From NCBI GenBank assembly GCA_007922305.1, contig ML677334.1, positions 61,668,858-61,732,857 on the forward strand: 64,000 nt of DNA. Direction: 5' to 3'. Within the stretch, counting starts at the first letter, position 1, and each line of letters starts with the position of its first letter. A program made the position numbers and the translations under genes. The DNA is from Dermatemys mawii. Lineage: Eukaryota > Chordata > Testudines > Dermatemydidae. Below the pieces are notes generated by a model. That model made no database searches. It saw only the letters and a program-made list of their open reading frames with translations, and was not told the DNA's origin. Shown piece by piece: positions 46,851 to 59,865 of this stretch.

Positions 46851-48919
46851 TCTCCATATATTTATTTAATAGTGAGAAACCCAGCACAGTTCGGTGTGGA
46901 GAAGTATCCCAGCTTTGCCTCCTCTTTTCCCATAAACCAACTGAGGAAGGGCAAGTAGTTTACAAGCCCTTGTGAAGGCTCTAAGCCACTTCAGCATCAG
47001 TATTCCTCCACAGTTAAGGTAATGGATTTATAATCAGATTAAGGAGGTAATGGTGTGCAAAGCAAAGGCACTGCATTTATTGTTCAGGGCATAGCTACAG
47101 ATTTGTTCTCCCATGCACTTGGCTATTTATTGGCCCACCATACACATGAACCATTCAATACCACTCCTCTACACAAACCCACACAGTCTTCACTCGCTGT
47201 TTTCTCCACATGCATCCAGACAGTCTATCCCAGGCACTTCACAAACACATACATCCAGCCACTCACTGTTCCCTCTCCAGCTACATGTGTAACTGGGAAT
47301 AATGGGAAGTGTTAATTTAGGCTGGAAACAGTTTCTGACAACAAAATAGACTGGAATATAGATGTCCAGGAAGGGAAGCAGTGGAACATCTTTTATTGGG
47401 GCTTTTAAAATTAGAATTTAAAAATGCCTTTAATATGGAACAATTTTGTACTGACGGGGAGCGAGAGAGAGCAGTTAGGCCATGTAGTCCAACTGCTAGG
47501 ATTCAACCAGGATCATACTGGGGGAAATGTATTGATTTTTTTTTTCATTGTAATTCTACCTTAAACCAAGTATCTGGGTTGTCCTCCATTGGTTCAGAGA
47601 TTGAATAAATATGTAAGAATGTGTTTTTTTTTTCAAATCATATCCAAATTATTTGAACCCCTACTAAAAATTTCCCAAGTAGTTCTTGTTCTTGTATGGT
47701 TTTGCTGCTTCCGTTTCTAGAGCCTGCTGGCAGTGCAGGGGTAGACAAAAATGAAAAACAGTGAGGAAAAATTAAGTGACATTTTGTGTTCTCAAGGGCT
47801 TGGCTTGAATTTATTTGCTCATTACTAATTAAATCCTTAGTTGCCTCTCTGAGAATCTGCCATCTTTCAGTGTTCTGGTCTTTCCCTTTTACATATCTAT
47901 TAATTTTCCTCACAGGTAGGAGAGGAAGGGAGACAGTGTAGCAGAGGATTTAATTTGGAGCTGAATTGCAAATGAGCTTTCATGCAGCAAAACAATAGCT
48001 ACTTGTGCTTCATTACATTTGAGTGTTCCACGTAAATTAGAGCTGTGAGCATGTGTGATCAGTCTTTCAAAGGACCAAAATGTTTTGCTATTCCCACAGT
48101 GGACTTCCTTGTTCGGACTGAATAAACTCTGCCAACATGCATCTAGCTATTGCCTTTTAATTTTATTGCAATGCCTTATTGTGTCTGCTATGGTTGTGTG
48201 CCACTTAATTCATGCAAAGAAGCCCCTCTGTTTTGTGCAGGAATTTTCTCTGGAGATTTTTATAAGGTAATTGACCAAGTCAGAAATGTGCAGTCAGGTA
48301 AAGCACAGCTTCTAAAACCAATGTGTTAGGGGTAGAATTTACCCCATTGCCAGTCATAGATCTCATACACACTGTGGGTGCTTGTCCCGCCCATAGGTGC
48401 AGGTAATTTAGGGGCTGTGGGTACTTATGACTAGCCTTCCTTGGCCAACAGTAGTTATTCCTAGCCTTCTGTGTTGAGCATTCAGAGCTACTTCCTGCTG
48501 CTATAAGAAATCCGCTATCAGGAAGCAACACAGGGATCCACCTGTGACATACACATCAGGAAGAGTTTTCTTGCAACGAGGAAGTAAGTCATAGGGAGAA
48601 TAATTGAAGAGATTTAATTATCCCTTTGGTATAGATGCTATCATGTTCTTCAGGAAAGAGTTTCTCAGTGGAACCTGGGAGCAACTAACTGCCTTGTTGT
48701 CTTTGAATAATCTTCCCCTATGTATGTATTATTTAGCTGTTCCATTTAATCCATTCTGTCTCTTCCATCTTTTAAAAAAGAGAAGTTAATGTTAGCACAA
48801 CCACATAGTGAATCTGCTCTCTGACGGGCTCTGGGGGTGAAGCTCCCATTAAGTTCACTGAGTTCTTGATGCTGAGCACTTACAAAGTGGTTATCATTAA
48901 TATTTCCTCTTGACACTTT
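46851..48919. other. No recognisable feature
   Basis: Unique-looking intronic sequence with T-runs at 47538 and 47625. No repeat termini were identified. Confidence 0.4.
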
Positions 48920-49320
48920 ACTCCTGGGGGAATTCTGCGCCTCTGCATAGGTGCAGAATTCTTGTCCCCTGCAGATTTATTTGCTTCCCTGCAGAAAAAT
49001 GACTTTGCTTCTCTGTTAGAAAGGGAAACTGCAAGAACAGTCATGCACCACTCCCTAGCCCCTATTTCCCAGCACGCAGACCCCTCCGTTGAGCCCCAAT
49101 TACCTTCACCTGGAAGCCCCTGCAAAGTCTCGCTTTCCCTGCACTTGGAAACCCCTATGAACCTCTGTGCATCCAGATCTTCCCCACCCCTAGATCCACC
49201 CACTGAGGTGTCTGCACCCAGATTGTCCCACACAGAATCCTCTCATCCCATGCCTGGATCACTCCACACTGAGCTCCTTGGCACTTGGATTCTGCCTGTT
49301 TGAGCCAGTCTGCCCCACAG
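48920..49320. repeat. Dispersed repeat, left terminus recognised
   Basis: It starts ACTCCTGGGGGAATTCTGCG, and the inverse of GAATTCTGC recurs at once (GCAGAATTC, 48953-48961), giving a small terminal hairpin. The block TTCCCTGCAGAAAAATGACT follows. I recall this terminus from dispersed DNA repeats of turtles and other archosauromorphs. The opposite end was not found. Confidence 0.5.
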
Positions 49321-49734
49321 CTGGTGCAGAGGGGCAGTGCCCGAGGGTGTTACTGGGGCAAGCCCAGGCCTTGAGCTGTTTTAGGGTTAGGTGCAGTCTC
49401 ACCACTGAGCCCATGTCCTGGGGGGTGGGGAGAGAGGTTGCGGGGTGATCTCTCACCTTCATGGAGCCATGAAGCCTTGTTGTGAACTTATATATATTTG
49501 GTGTTCCTCAATATTCTGGAGGATTTGGCTTGGTTGTGAAAAAATCAGGTCAGTTATAGGTGTGCTGCTGCTGTTCTGCCTCACCCATCAGTACTTGACA
49601 TGGTGCACAATAATTAGGGACTGGCTTCCACCTGAACCAGGCTGCTGCTTAGCCTGGTTTTGTTTGATTGTATGTTTAATTGTTGTGATTCTGCTTGGTG
49701 TGGCTCACTGTCGATGTGATATCCCACATGGAGG

Positions 49735-49857
49735 TAGGTTTGGCAATTTTGGTTGGACACACTGTCTTCCCGGAAGTTTATCACATGACATCATCTTTAA
49801 TTAAAAATTAATCTTTAATTCCTGGAGACGCCAATCATGGAGAGTTGGCAAGTCTGT
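49735..49857. mobile_element. Short MITE-like repeat remnant
   Basis: The block AATTAATCTTTAATTCCTGG with GAGAGTTGGCAAGTCTG at the right resembles the end of a common turtle MITE whose consensus end is GTTGGCAACCCT. The left GGTTTGGCAATTTTGG is a weak inverse partner. Boundaries are approximate. Confidence 0.45.
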
Positions 49858-51309
49858 GTGGGGGGGGGTGTTGAAGCCACATTTAACTGTCTCCCAGTGT
49901 AAGAGTGCAAGTTGTACAGGTTTGATTGCTGATGTCCACAAGAAATCCATGATTGTGTCCTTTGTGCTGAAGCAGTAACAGAACAGAGTACGTGTCAGTG
50001 CAGAGCAGTAAAAAGACCACTCTGCATCTCCATAATCACTTCTGGGCCTTGATTTGTGTAGAGCAACAAAATTAATCTCTCTTCTCTCTGTCCCCTCCAT
50101 TCAACACTATATACACACATACTTTCTGCACATTCTTGAAGTAAGGTTTCATCAGTTTATTATTGGGAGCGCCTCCTTAAAACCCATTAATACTCCTGGT
50201 TTGTGAAGAAGCAGCTACAGTTCACCTCATCAGATTCAACCAACATCTCAGTTTAGCCATTTCCTTGGCAGAGCGTCTCACAGCAAGTCCTACTATTTCT
50301 GTGACACTCACCCCTCCCTAGATGGAGGAAAAGAAACCTATTTTATACACAGCAGGTAGAATCCTGCATCTTTTGAAATCAGTGGGCATTTTACAATTGA
50401 TGTTAATGGGGCTAGAATTTCACCTAGCATGTTTTATTAGCAATTTACAATTCTCATGGACTAGAAATCCGAGAATTCTTCTTATTTTGGGAGATAACTT
50501 GTTGCAGAAGTGAGCTGAACGCTGAACCTTCATAAAGATCCAAGCTCACCTTTAGGTCATTACAGAGGGAGGGCTCTGGTAGCAAGTGAAGAGAATACAC
50601 CCTACAATAAGGACAATTTCATTCTGTAACATTTTCTCTCTCATACATGCTCTACCCCTGCTGTTTGATTTTAAGCAGGAACTGACACCTTGGGATGTAG
50701 TTATCTGGCATTTGCCACTTGCTGGAGTTGTGCAAACATATTTGCTAGATGAAAAAAAAAGAGAAGTAATGGGGGAAAAAGTAATATTTTTCTGCCTCCC
50801 AGAAGATTTTTAGATTTTTTTTATTTTGCTTTGAATTTTGTAAAATGATCTTGATAGTGTTCTTTCCATATCAGCTTATGAACAATTTTCTCACACCAAA
50901 AAGCTCTCTGCACACAAAAGCACTGGGTTCCTGTCATTCTGGCTGTGGGCATTGCATGAAGTCTTGTCCAGAGAGATTTTTGACATGTATTTTCAACACA
51001 GATTCTGATGTAAAGATTAATAAGTACTATATGCACACTCTCCTCGAGCCACTTGACTTTCCAGAGCTTTCATGTATAGTCTACAGGTAAAAGTGGTATA
51101 AGAGACATGCCACAGTGCCACTGTGCATTAGATTAAAAGCATGTTGATGGAAGTTGAACAGCCCTACAGATTTTCTGATTTGTAACAGTGTTTTTTAAAA
51201 CATAAAACGTAAAAGCTATAGCACGAAGCAGAATACCAGAAAAAGCTAGGTTCTATGATCTGTCTAACTGCAGTCTGCCTTGTTTGAAAAGTATGACAAA
51301 AGCACTTTT
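49858..51309. other. No recognisable feature except a G-run
   Basis: A G9-10 run lies at 49859-49868. The rest is unique-looking, with no coding signal. Confidence 0.4.
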
Positions 51310-51480
51310 GGATTGATTTAAATTATTGATTTTAATTATTATTTAAATCAGCACTCAGGAAACCTTGATTTAAATATTTGATTTTAATCTTGTTTTGCAT
51401 TTATATTAATTAGTTATTTTGCAAAAGAAAGGTTGATTCTTCTAATTGGTTGGTAACCACTGACATGTTGATTTGACATT
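51310..51480. repeat. AT-rich repeat with GATTTAAAT/ATTTAAATC motifs
   Basis: Several GATTTAAA and ATTTAAATC words occur on both strands (51315-51395). I recall such blocks as terminal parts of a turtle DNA-element family. It may extend toward 52200, but I cannot define an end. Confidence 0.4.
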
Positions 51481-52705
51481 TACTATAGCCTTTATACTAA
51501 ATTTGGTACTTCTTTTTGATAATCCAAGGATACATTATGTCTGTATACTTTGATTTAAGCAATTGTTTAGCTTAACATACATTATTCAGATGCATAATTT
51601 TTATTTTTTCTTTGAAAATGGTGAATAACACATTTATTCTCATGATGATGAATTTTTCACTTCAGTCTTCTGTCAAGATACATTTGGATAGTAATTGGAA
51701 TTCAATTAAAATGCACAAAACAGTATTTTAAAATTGTATACATTACATAAAACTACTTTAAACGTGTGGATACACAAGGAAAAAATGGAAGTTTATCAAA
51801 ATGTTTTGCATTTCAAACTAATTTATTTATTAAACAAAGGAAGTATTATCTGTAGTTGGAGCTGAGCTGATTGTTTCTCCTCGCCACGTCCTTCAAGATT
51901 TTAGAACAAGTAGAACTCATCATCTCACACTTAATTTGTATTCTTAATTTGAAAGAAGAAAATACACTTTCCTGATTTTTCAATTCCCAATCAGTTTCTC
52001 AACTTTGAATGAATGAGTCATTGAATTGAACTAGTTGAATAAATTGAAATGAACAGAAGAAGATACAACATTATCAAAAACTTCTAGCATTTTAAATTCT
52101 GTTTCCAGACACTTAGCCAGTCATTTCCACCAGTTCATTGGGGGTTTGATTTTTCTTTCAAACTTCATTAGCAAAAATGTAGTGCTCAAATATTAATTTT
52201 TAATGTAAATGATTTTTATCCACTGTGCAAAGGCATAAGTGAAGTACACTTTGCACGAACTAGGGATTGTACATGACAGTAAAATATTGGCTTTTGTGAA
52301 TTACTCTTTATTTATGTATGATTATTTTGGAGATGTTAAACTCAGTTTCTTTCCTTTGGATGGCTATTCTTATCTCATGAGCAGATGGATTAGGTATCCA
52401 GCAGTTAATTATCTGACACCAAAGTATATGCTCTCATTGAAGTTAATGGCAAAAGTTTTCTTAGCTCATGATCAGGGTCAGGCTCACAGCATTTTAAAGT
52501 CAACATTTGACAACTGTTGCAAGTAATTGTGATAATTTCATATATTCTTTGTGATAACTGTTGGAAATATTGAGTTAACTTATGGCAACTCCATTACTAA
52601 TAACCCATCTAAGAAATATCAATTAATCTGCTTTATAATATGAGCATTGCTGATAATACAATTTGGAAACTAAGCAAACTTTTCTCTCTGTTCCTTCCTT
52701 TGAAG

Positions 52706-52840
52706 ACAAAGACAGGGATTTGTTTGCTGCAGGATGGTAATCAGGAGCCTTTCAAAGTGCGACTACACTTAGCCAAAGATATTTTGATGATCCAGGAGCA
52801 GGATGTGATCTGTGTGTCTGGTGAGCCTTTCTATTCTGGT
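52706..52840 (+). CDS. SNTG1: SNTG1 second coding exon (codons 10-54)
   Basis: This 135-nt exon (45 codons) follows a pyrimidine-rich acceptor ending TGAAG (AG at 52704-52705) and ends at a strong donor, GTAAGT (52841-52846). It starts with TKTGICLLQDGNQEPFKVRL and ends with GEPFYSG, which matches the N-terminal region of vertebrate gamma-1-syntrophin as I know it. In syntrophins this stretch is the first part of PH domain 1, which is split by the PDZ domain. The PDZ begins a few residues further on (RTVTIRR...), in an exon not seen here. Both ends are phase 0, so the exon joins the start-codon exon cleanly. The two exons give 54 of roughly 517 residues. The protein scaffolds signalling proteins through its PDZ domain and binds dystrophin-family proteins through its C-terminal region; neither part is in this window. 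Gamma-2-syntrophin is the nearest alternative, but the MDFRT start and the GICLLQDGNQEPFKVRL string favour gamma-1. Confidence 0.97.
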
Positions 52841-52859
52841 GTAAGTAGTCTTTTTTATT

Positions 52860-53979
52860 CCTTCCATTAAGGATTATTTTACAAATGAAATAACAGGGTA
52901 TATATTTTATAATTCACCTGACTTGGTCTTCCCTTTGATGGAGCGATGTCTAAGTATATACAAATATGATATCTTGAGTTAATAGTTACCAGTACTGGTC
53001 TAGGAAGAAGCTGCCATAGGTAGCTGTAAGGTGTGCCATTCACTACTCAGTCACGGGGTATTGTTTGAATGCTCACACCGTCATATTTTGGGACTACTGA
53101 ATAACATATAAATGATCTGGCTTAAGTTTTTCGATGTGATGCTACATGATCCAGATCTTTGAGAGCACTTACATATGTGAGTACCTGCTTTAAAGTCAAT
53201 GCACTAATCACATTCTAAAAGTTATGCATGTTGTTAGGTACTTTGATGGATCAGGATCTATGAATGATGCCCTCTACTGCTACTGGTTGCATAATATATT
53301 ACTATGACTCTGGACTTTATTTAGGTTCAGCGTCAATGAATTAGCTATCACTTTGAGTTCAGCTAGAGCAGTGTATTATTTTAGGAGTCATTAATACCTG
53401 TTCAATACTGTAATCATTGAATCATCCATGTGGGATGTGCTACCATAGTTTTAGTTACCAGAGTTTGTTGTTGAGGGATAGAAGTGCCAGAAGTAGTCTC
53501 ATTTAAAAGTACAGAAGTACTCTCATTTAAATGGCATATTGGGTTTAATAGGTATGAATCAATGTGGTTCTATAGTTTAATGATATGCTATAGAAATTAG
53601 AGACCTATAGAATTTTAGTCCAAAAACCTAAAGTAAGGATATTATTCTCTATGTGACAAACTTCTATACCTGAGAGATTATATCTATCTATCTATATATA
53701 TCTATATCTATCTATCTATATACTATTGACTTTTCCATACAGGCTATAATTATACGTTAAGAGGTTTTTATAAGTTCAGTCCCAACAATTATAAATACTT
53801 TACTCTCCCATTCTGCTAAGTGAAGCTATCATAAGATTTCATGTAACATCTTGTGATAGAGAACTATACTGTGTCTGTATCTGTCAATTTTCTAGGACTG
53901 CTTTATATGATGATTAATAATCATCGCTGTTGTGCCCCTATATTTTATAGTGTCTCTAAATAAAACTGTAAGAACTATC
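52860..53979. other. No recognisable feature except the microsatellite
   Basis: Unique-looking intronic sequence downstream of the second SNTG1 exon. The following PDZ exon is not here. Confidence 0.45.
53680..53722. repeat. (TATC)n microsatellite, interrupted
   Basis: Runs of TATC units are interrupted by TATA, about 43 nt. Confidence 0.93.
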
Positions 53980-53984
53980 ACATT

Positions 53985-54604
53985 TTGGGGTGCAATCCAG
54001 ACCAGCAAGGGGTTGTCCTGTAACAACCGTGTGTCTTACAGTACTTTGCTGTTGTGACTCCCAACCTGGGCTGTTCCCAACCTGCCTACCAGCATGCAGG
54101 TTACACCCTGACCTGACAGTCTGTGTGCTAGATAGCCCTGGTTTAGCAGTTCTGACTCTAGCAGGCTATCTACAGTCCAACAGTCCACTCTGTTTTCCAC
54201 CAGCCTGGGTTACTACTTGCAGGGTGACCTCAACACACTCCCAGCCCCCAATTTCCCCCAAAATCTGTGTTCTGCAATGAACAGCTCTCTCCTGAACAGC
54301 TCAGATATTAAGGCTCATTGCTCCTTTAAGGAGTAAATATTCAATACTTTAAACTGGAGTTACCAAACAGTCCAGTTTAAACACAGCACTAGATTGATTC
54401 AGATTAAAAATAAAACAAGTTTATTACCAAAAGAAGATAAGATTTTACGTGAATTCATCTATAAGAGAGAAGGTTAGAAATGGTAGCAGCAAATAAAAAT
54501 GAAAACATTCATCTAACAGTCTAAAACTTAATCTAGCAAGTTTTGGTTTAAGGCTTTGTTCAAGATGGCCTTTCTCCCCATAACCTTCCAGCAAGATGGT
54601 GACC
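53985..54604. repeat. LTR-like interspersed repeat, boundaries unknown
   Basis: It opens with GGGGTGCAATCCAGACCAGC and contains a C-rich first half and an AT-rich AAAATAAAACAAGTTTATTA half, the composition of many turtle LTRs. I recall the opening words from such repeats. No flanking duplication was found. Confidence 0.4.
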
Positions 54605-54690
54605 ACATCTGCACACAGTATTGAAGATGTGGATGTGCCATAGATTGATATAGAGGCAATAAGATATTTTCTGTCTTGTGTAGGGTGCAT
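54605..54690 (-). mobile_element. CR1 fragment
   Basis: The words CACACAGTATTGAAGATGTG and AAGATATTTTCTGTCTTG match a CR1 ORF2 segment seen more fully at 29305-29375. Minus orientation, about 85 bp. Confidence 0.65.
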
Positions 54691-56371
54691 TCCTAACCTC
54701 CTCTATTAGAAAACTGCAGGAAGGTTAGCCACTGGCTGACCTGGAGACAGTAGATTAGAGCCCTGTTTCGCAGACAAGGAATCTGTCAACATATTTTATT
54801 TTCCCTTTTACACGTGCGATTTCCATAACGTATTATTAGAGTATGATGTTGCACCATAGTAGCTTAGAATGAGAGACTTTAGTTTTGTGTAACCTGACTA
54901 CTGGGGAATGGTCAGTTAGTACCCTGAATTTTCTGTTAAAAAGATAGAGCTATAACTGCTTGACTGTCCACACAAGGACATAACATTACTTCTCTATGAC
55001 AGAATAATTCAGCTCAGTGGGTGTCAATTTGTTCCTTCAGAAAACAATGGGGCATTTTTTTCTTGTTCTCCCCTGAGTGCGTTAGTACTGCCCCTAAACC
55101 AGTGTCCGATTCATCCGTACACAGCGCAAACATTTTGTCAAAGTCAGCCAAGAAAATGTCATCAGTACTAAAATAACTCTCCTGGATCTCTCCCCAGTGT
55201 AAATTACTCTCCTCTCTATATCCACCCTCTGAGACAAAAAAAGTCTGTGGTTGAACTATTGAGAGGCATACGGTGAACAGATTAATGAGGTGGCTAAATT
55301 ACCCCACTTCTTTAAAGAGCTCAATATGAGTAAATAGGCTTCCCTATATGCACTGAAAGAATATGGACACACTCTCTATAAATGACTTGGTTCTTTGCAT
55401 GCACAGTTTGATTTCAGATTTTGGCTGTTTAGCCGTGTATGAATGAAATGTGTACATCACTGTTCGCTGATGTAGGTTTGTGTGCTATATGAGGAGTATG
55501 GCTGTCACTTTCATCAACCATGGAGTGCTGTATAAAATCTGTGGCCGTGCCTCCCATTTCATAGACTACCCTCAGCAGCACATTGAGCCTCCGTGAACCC
55601 AGGCAGAAAGGAGCACAAGTTCACTCAGGCCTCTGTTGTTCACTTAATAGCACCACACTACAGCACTGCCACTTCACCAGGACAGTTCTGAGTGTATTTA
55701 TTAAAAGATGTTATTACTTCCAAAATGACTTTCATTAATATGCTGTGACATCTATTACTTATGCTGAACTTGGCATTTTAAATAACTTCACGACATGCAT
55801 ATTTAATATTTTCATTAAACATGAAGGCTATCCTTTACAATTGTTGCCTTCTGTCTTTTCAGAAGATTATTGTAAAAGTTAGCAAACAATTTGCTTAACT
55901 GATTATCCTGCCCCAGATTAATTGCATAGTTTATATCAATATGCATGTGCTATATATCAATGTGGTGATGAGGATTTTCTATTCTCTTGGCAGTGCCACT
56001 GTGGGGCTAGACACTTTTGAGCCTTTTACCCTGATTTTGTCTGGGATTAAGACAAGGTACTAAATCAATAGGTTCATTCTAACTAAGGATGATAGACGTT
56101 TCACAGATTGTTAACTATCCTTTTGTCATAGGCCATTTCAATCATCTCGAATCATGTACTCTAGTTATCTAAGCTGATTAAACTGGTCCCATGGGGCTCC
56201 TCTTCTTTTACTTGTGAGATTTTTTTTGTTTAGTTCTTGATGAGTGTTAGCGTATTCTTTGCATGTCATTCTAGTTGATATGAATGATCTAAGCCTTTTT
56301 TCAAAACATGGGTACTATAAATGGAGGTGTTCTGATCAGTTTCCAGTACTGAATCATTTATAAAATGTACT
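54691..56371. other. No recognisable feature
   Basis: Unique-looking intronic sequence. No repeat termini were recognised. Confidence 0.4.
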
Positions 56372-57595
56372 TGTGATGGGCTGGGATCACAGAAACCATC
56401 TTAGGAGCTACCAACCGATGTACCAAGACTACTCCTGCCCCTGTTTTCCTGCCCTGGCGGCTTGGGACTTCAGAAATCCAGTCTGATTTGAGTCAGACTC
56501 GCTAGCCTGCTGCAAATCCAGACTTAGGTGTGAGCCACATCCCTCAACAGCTGTGGGCTTGCCTGGAAGCAGGTTAGGAAGTGTTCCTGCCTTTAGCACT
56601 CAGATGATCAACACCCAATGGGGTCCAAACTCTGAATACAACCAATGGTAAAATACAACCATTTTACTCTGTATAAAGCTTATACAAGGCAAACACATAG
56701 ATTGTTCACCCTCTATAACACTGACAGAGATATGTGCACAGCTGTTCCCCCCCCCCACCGTACTAACATGTACTACAGGTTAATTAATAAGTAAAAAATG
56801 ATTTTATTAAGTACAGAAAGTAGGATTTAAGTGGTTCCAAGTAGTAACAAACAGAACAAAGTGAATTACCAAGTAAAATAAAACAAAACACATAATTCTA
56901 AGCCTAATAAGTAATAACACTGAATATAAATAAAATCTCACCATCATATGTTTCACTGAGTTTTCTCTTTCAGACTAAACTCCCTTTTAGTCTGGGTCCA
57001 GCTATGACTCACCTCCCCCGCTCCCTGCAGTCACTGTCCACTGTTCCAGTTGCTTTCAGGTATTCTTGGAGGTAGAGAGGTTCTAATTTAAGCTAGTTGA
57101 AGACAAAAGGGAGGGGTTTCCCAGGGGGTTTTATAGACTTTCCCTTGTGGATGGAGACCTCATCCTCCCTCCTATGCAGAATCCAGTTGCAAAATGGAGT
57201 TTCAGAGCCACATGGGCAAGTCACATGTCTCTGCAAGACTGAGTTCCTTACCAGCCAAGCCACATCCCTGAGGAAGCTCAGATGTGGATTGGCATCTCCC
57301 TGTTCATTGTGGGTTTGATTGGTTCTTGATTGGCCACTTACTGAGAATAGTTTTCTCTCAGAAAGCTGGCCAGCTGCTTTGCTGAGGCTATTTAAAATTA
57401 CCCAAGTACATAGCCAATATTTATAGCTTTGAGTACAAAAATGGCACATGCGTACAAATAGGATGACCATAACCAGTAGAGCATTACCTTTACGTAGATA
57501 TGTTACATGGCATATGTAGCAAAAGCATATTCCAGTTGTATCATACATACATTTATAAGCAACCCCCCCAAAGCCTTATGGGGTACACCGTCACA
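56372..57595. mobile_element. Solo LTR (about 1.22 kb)
   Basis: It starts TGTGATGGG and ends CCGTCACA, imperfect inverted termini with TG...CA. Flanks GTACT (56367-56371) and ATACT (57596-57600) match at 4 of 5 positions. It contains CCTGTTTTCCTGCCCTGGCG and a TTATTAAGTACAGAAAGTAG block I recall from a common turtle LTR. It includes a C9 run at 56749. The 151-codon minus frame inside is unsupported. The termini match those of 37495-38248. Confidence 0.8.
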
Positions 57596-58513
57596 ATACT
57601 ATAAAGGGAAAAATATTTATTGTAAGTGAAGAACAATAATACAATTAAACTTTCAAACCAGTAGATATAGTAGCTTATGATCCTTTATAAGTACATATTT
57701 AAAATTAATTTTAAAGTGCATTTTAGGGTCAGATTGTGCTACTCCCACAAATGGACTAATACCTTCCTTGGTCCTAGCTCAGCAACTTTCTTATTTAGGG
57801 AGTCAGTATAAGCACAGTCTTAACTTTAAAAAGATGAATATGTTTACATGCCTTCCTGAATAGAGACAAACTTCAGCAAGTGTTTAAGTGATTTCCTGAA
57901 CTCGTTTGTTCAGGAATAGTGCCATAGAAATCAATGGGACTAGCAGTTCATTGAGGTACTGCTTCATATGAGTGAGTGGCTATTAGAATACAGGCCTTAA
58001 TTAAGTCCACTTACTATTTATCGCAGAAGAGGTTTTAATTTCAAAGTGCTAGGGAGATACGAAGGAACCTTTTCCCTTCTTTTGTTGTATAAGGTTCTGG
58101 GTATATGGCTAAAATGTAAAATTTATTTTTAAAAATCAACTGAATGGGAATAAACTAGTGCTAATCTTTCAAGAAGACTTTTCCCTTTCTATTCCACCTT
58201 GTACTAAATGTATTTGTGTTAGGTAAGAAAGTTTTGTGAACTCAAAGGGCAGAGAGTGTTAGCTTCACTAACTCAACTGACTCTCCTAGCCAATAGTTTT
58301 TGCTAGGTGTATACATGGTTATCTAAAGTGAAAAAATACAAAATTGATGATTATCAGTTAGGATACATCCAGCACACACACACACAAAAATGCTTTTCAC
58401 AGTATTGGAATATCACAGCATGTAAATTTATGATGTGGAACAGTATTGCAATCTTAAAAATAAAGAGACATACTTGCAATTAGTAGAAACTTCCATGACT
58501 GCTGAAGACCTTG
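57596..58513. other. No recognisable feature
   Basis: Unique-looking AT-rich sequence between two solo LTRs, with a short CA tract at 58374-58385. Confidence 0.4.
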
Positions 58514-59297
58514 TGTCATAAGTGTGAAGTAGCCTAGAATTATTGTTTACCTGTAAGGGGTTAAGCTAAAGGTAACCTGAGAGGTGGACAACTGACCAAT
58601 GAGAAATTCCTCAGGAGACAAAGGATTTTAAGTTTCAGTTTCTCTCTGGGTCTCTCTCTGTTCACCTCGGCTATGGGATGAACACAGCTATGTCTTTCAC
58701 TGTAACTATAAGATTCTATTAAGTACTGTAGTCAGTAAGTTTACCTTCTTTTTATCACTTGGAGGGTTCTCAGTGGTGAGTGTTGGCTGGGTGCTTCTTG
58801 ATATTGTAAGCTTCAGCAGAGATATCAACAGTGGGAGAAAGTTGCCTCGGGGGAGAGGTTTGGTTTCTGAATCCTTTTGTTGACTATGGTAGATGCTGTT
58901 CTATTGATGGTTATAAGCGATTTATTCCTTTCTTTTTTTCTTTTATTAAAATCTTTCTTTTAAGAAGCTGACTGCTTGTTTTCCATTGTGTAAGATCCTG
59001 GTTTTGGATCGGGCATGTCTCGCAGGAGCAGGCGAGGTTTGGGTTTTTTTTCTCTCTCAAGCTTCCCAGGGAAGGAAGAAGTTTGGGGGGTTAGTGGAAA
59101 GGGAAAGAAGGGTCCCAAACTACCCTAGACCTAGTTTGGTGGTGGCAGTGTACCAGGTCCGGATACAGAAGAAGTTGTGTCTGGGGAAAAACATTTTAAC
59201 CCAAGCTGGTAAAATAAGCTTGCGGGGGTTACTTCTTTTTTCATGCGGGTCCCCATATCTGTACCCTAGAGTTCAGAGTGGGGAGGCAATCCTGACA
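58514..59297 (+). mobile_element. Solo LTR (784 bp) with perfect 5-bp target duplication
   Basis: The termini TGTCA...TGACA are perfect inverses. CCTTG flanks both sides (58509-58513 and 59298-59302). A TTTTATTAAAATC stretch at 58943 could be the polyadenylation region, and TGTAAGGGGTTAAGC near the start is a block I recall from turtle endogenous retroviral LTRs. No internal coding region is attached. The 126-codon frame in it is incidental. Confidence 0.93.
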
Positions 59298-59589
59298 CCT
59301 TGTCTGAGTAATAATCAGGATAATTACTCCTTTTTATTAAGAAAAACCCAAGCAAATCAAAAGTAAACAATATAAAATAAACAACAGTTGTGTCATACTA
59401 TTTATATAAGCATAAGAGTCAGTCTTTGGTAGCAGATTGCTAGAATGGCAATAAACTTAAACTTGCAAGAAACTGTCTACTTGCTGTTCAAAGAAAAAAA
59501 AAGGCAAAATATTTCACCGGTGGTAAAAGACCCAGGTCTCTTAAGATCAGCTCTTAAGTCCAAAGTGCAATCTATTCAGGCATGCAGAT

Positions 59590-59865
59590 GGAGAGCCTGC
59601 TTTAAGATAAATTGTGATAAATTGTTCTCCTTCACCATTGAGTACAGGACCAGAAGTAATGGGATTAAACTGCAGCAAAGGAGATTTAGGTTGGACATTA
59701 GAAATAACTTCCTAACTGTAATGTTAATTAAACACTGAAAGAAATTACCTAGGGAAGTTGTGCAACCTCCATTATTGGAGGTTTTCAAGAACAGGTTAGA
59801 CAAACGCCTCCCAGGGATAGATATACTTCTAATACTCCTCACTGCGCCGGACTGGCCTAGATAAC
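59590..59865 (+). mobile_element. CR1 LINE 3'-end, left part (split by an insertion)
   Basis: It reads AAACTGCAGCAAAGGAGATT, TTAGGTTGGACATTAGAAAT and GGCCTAGATAAC, then breaks. The last 50 bp resume at 60684. The two pieces together form a continuous CR1 3' end. Confidence 0.9.

Noticed and set aside
57093..57548. 151-codon minus-strand open frame
   Set aside because: It lies wholly inside a solo LTR and shows no retroviral or cellular motif.
58986..59366. 126-codon plus-strand open frame
   Set aside because: It lies in the 3' part of a solo LTR and runs past its end into flanking DNA.
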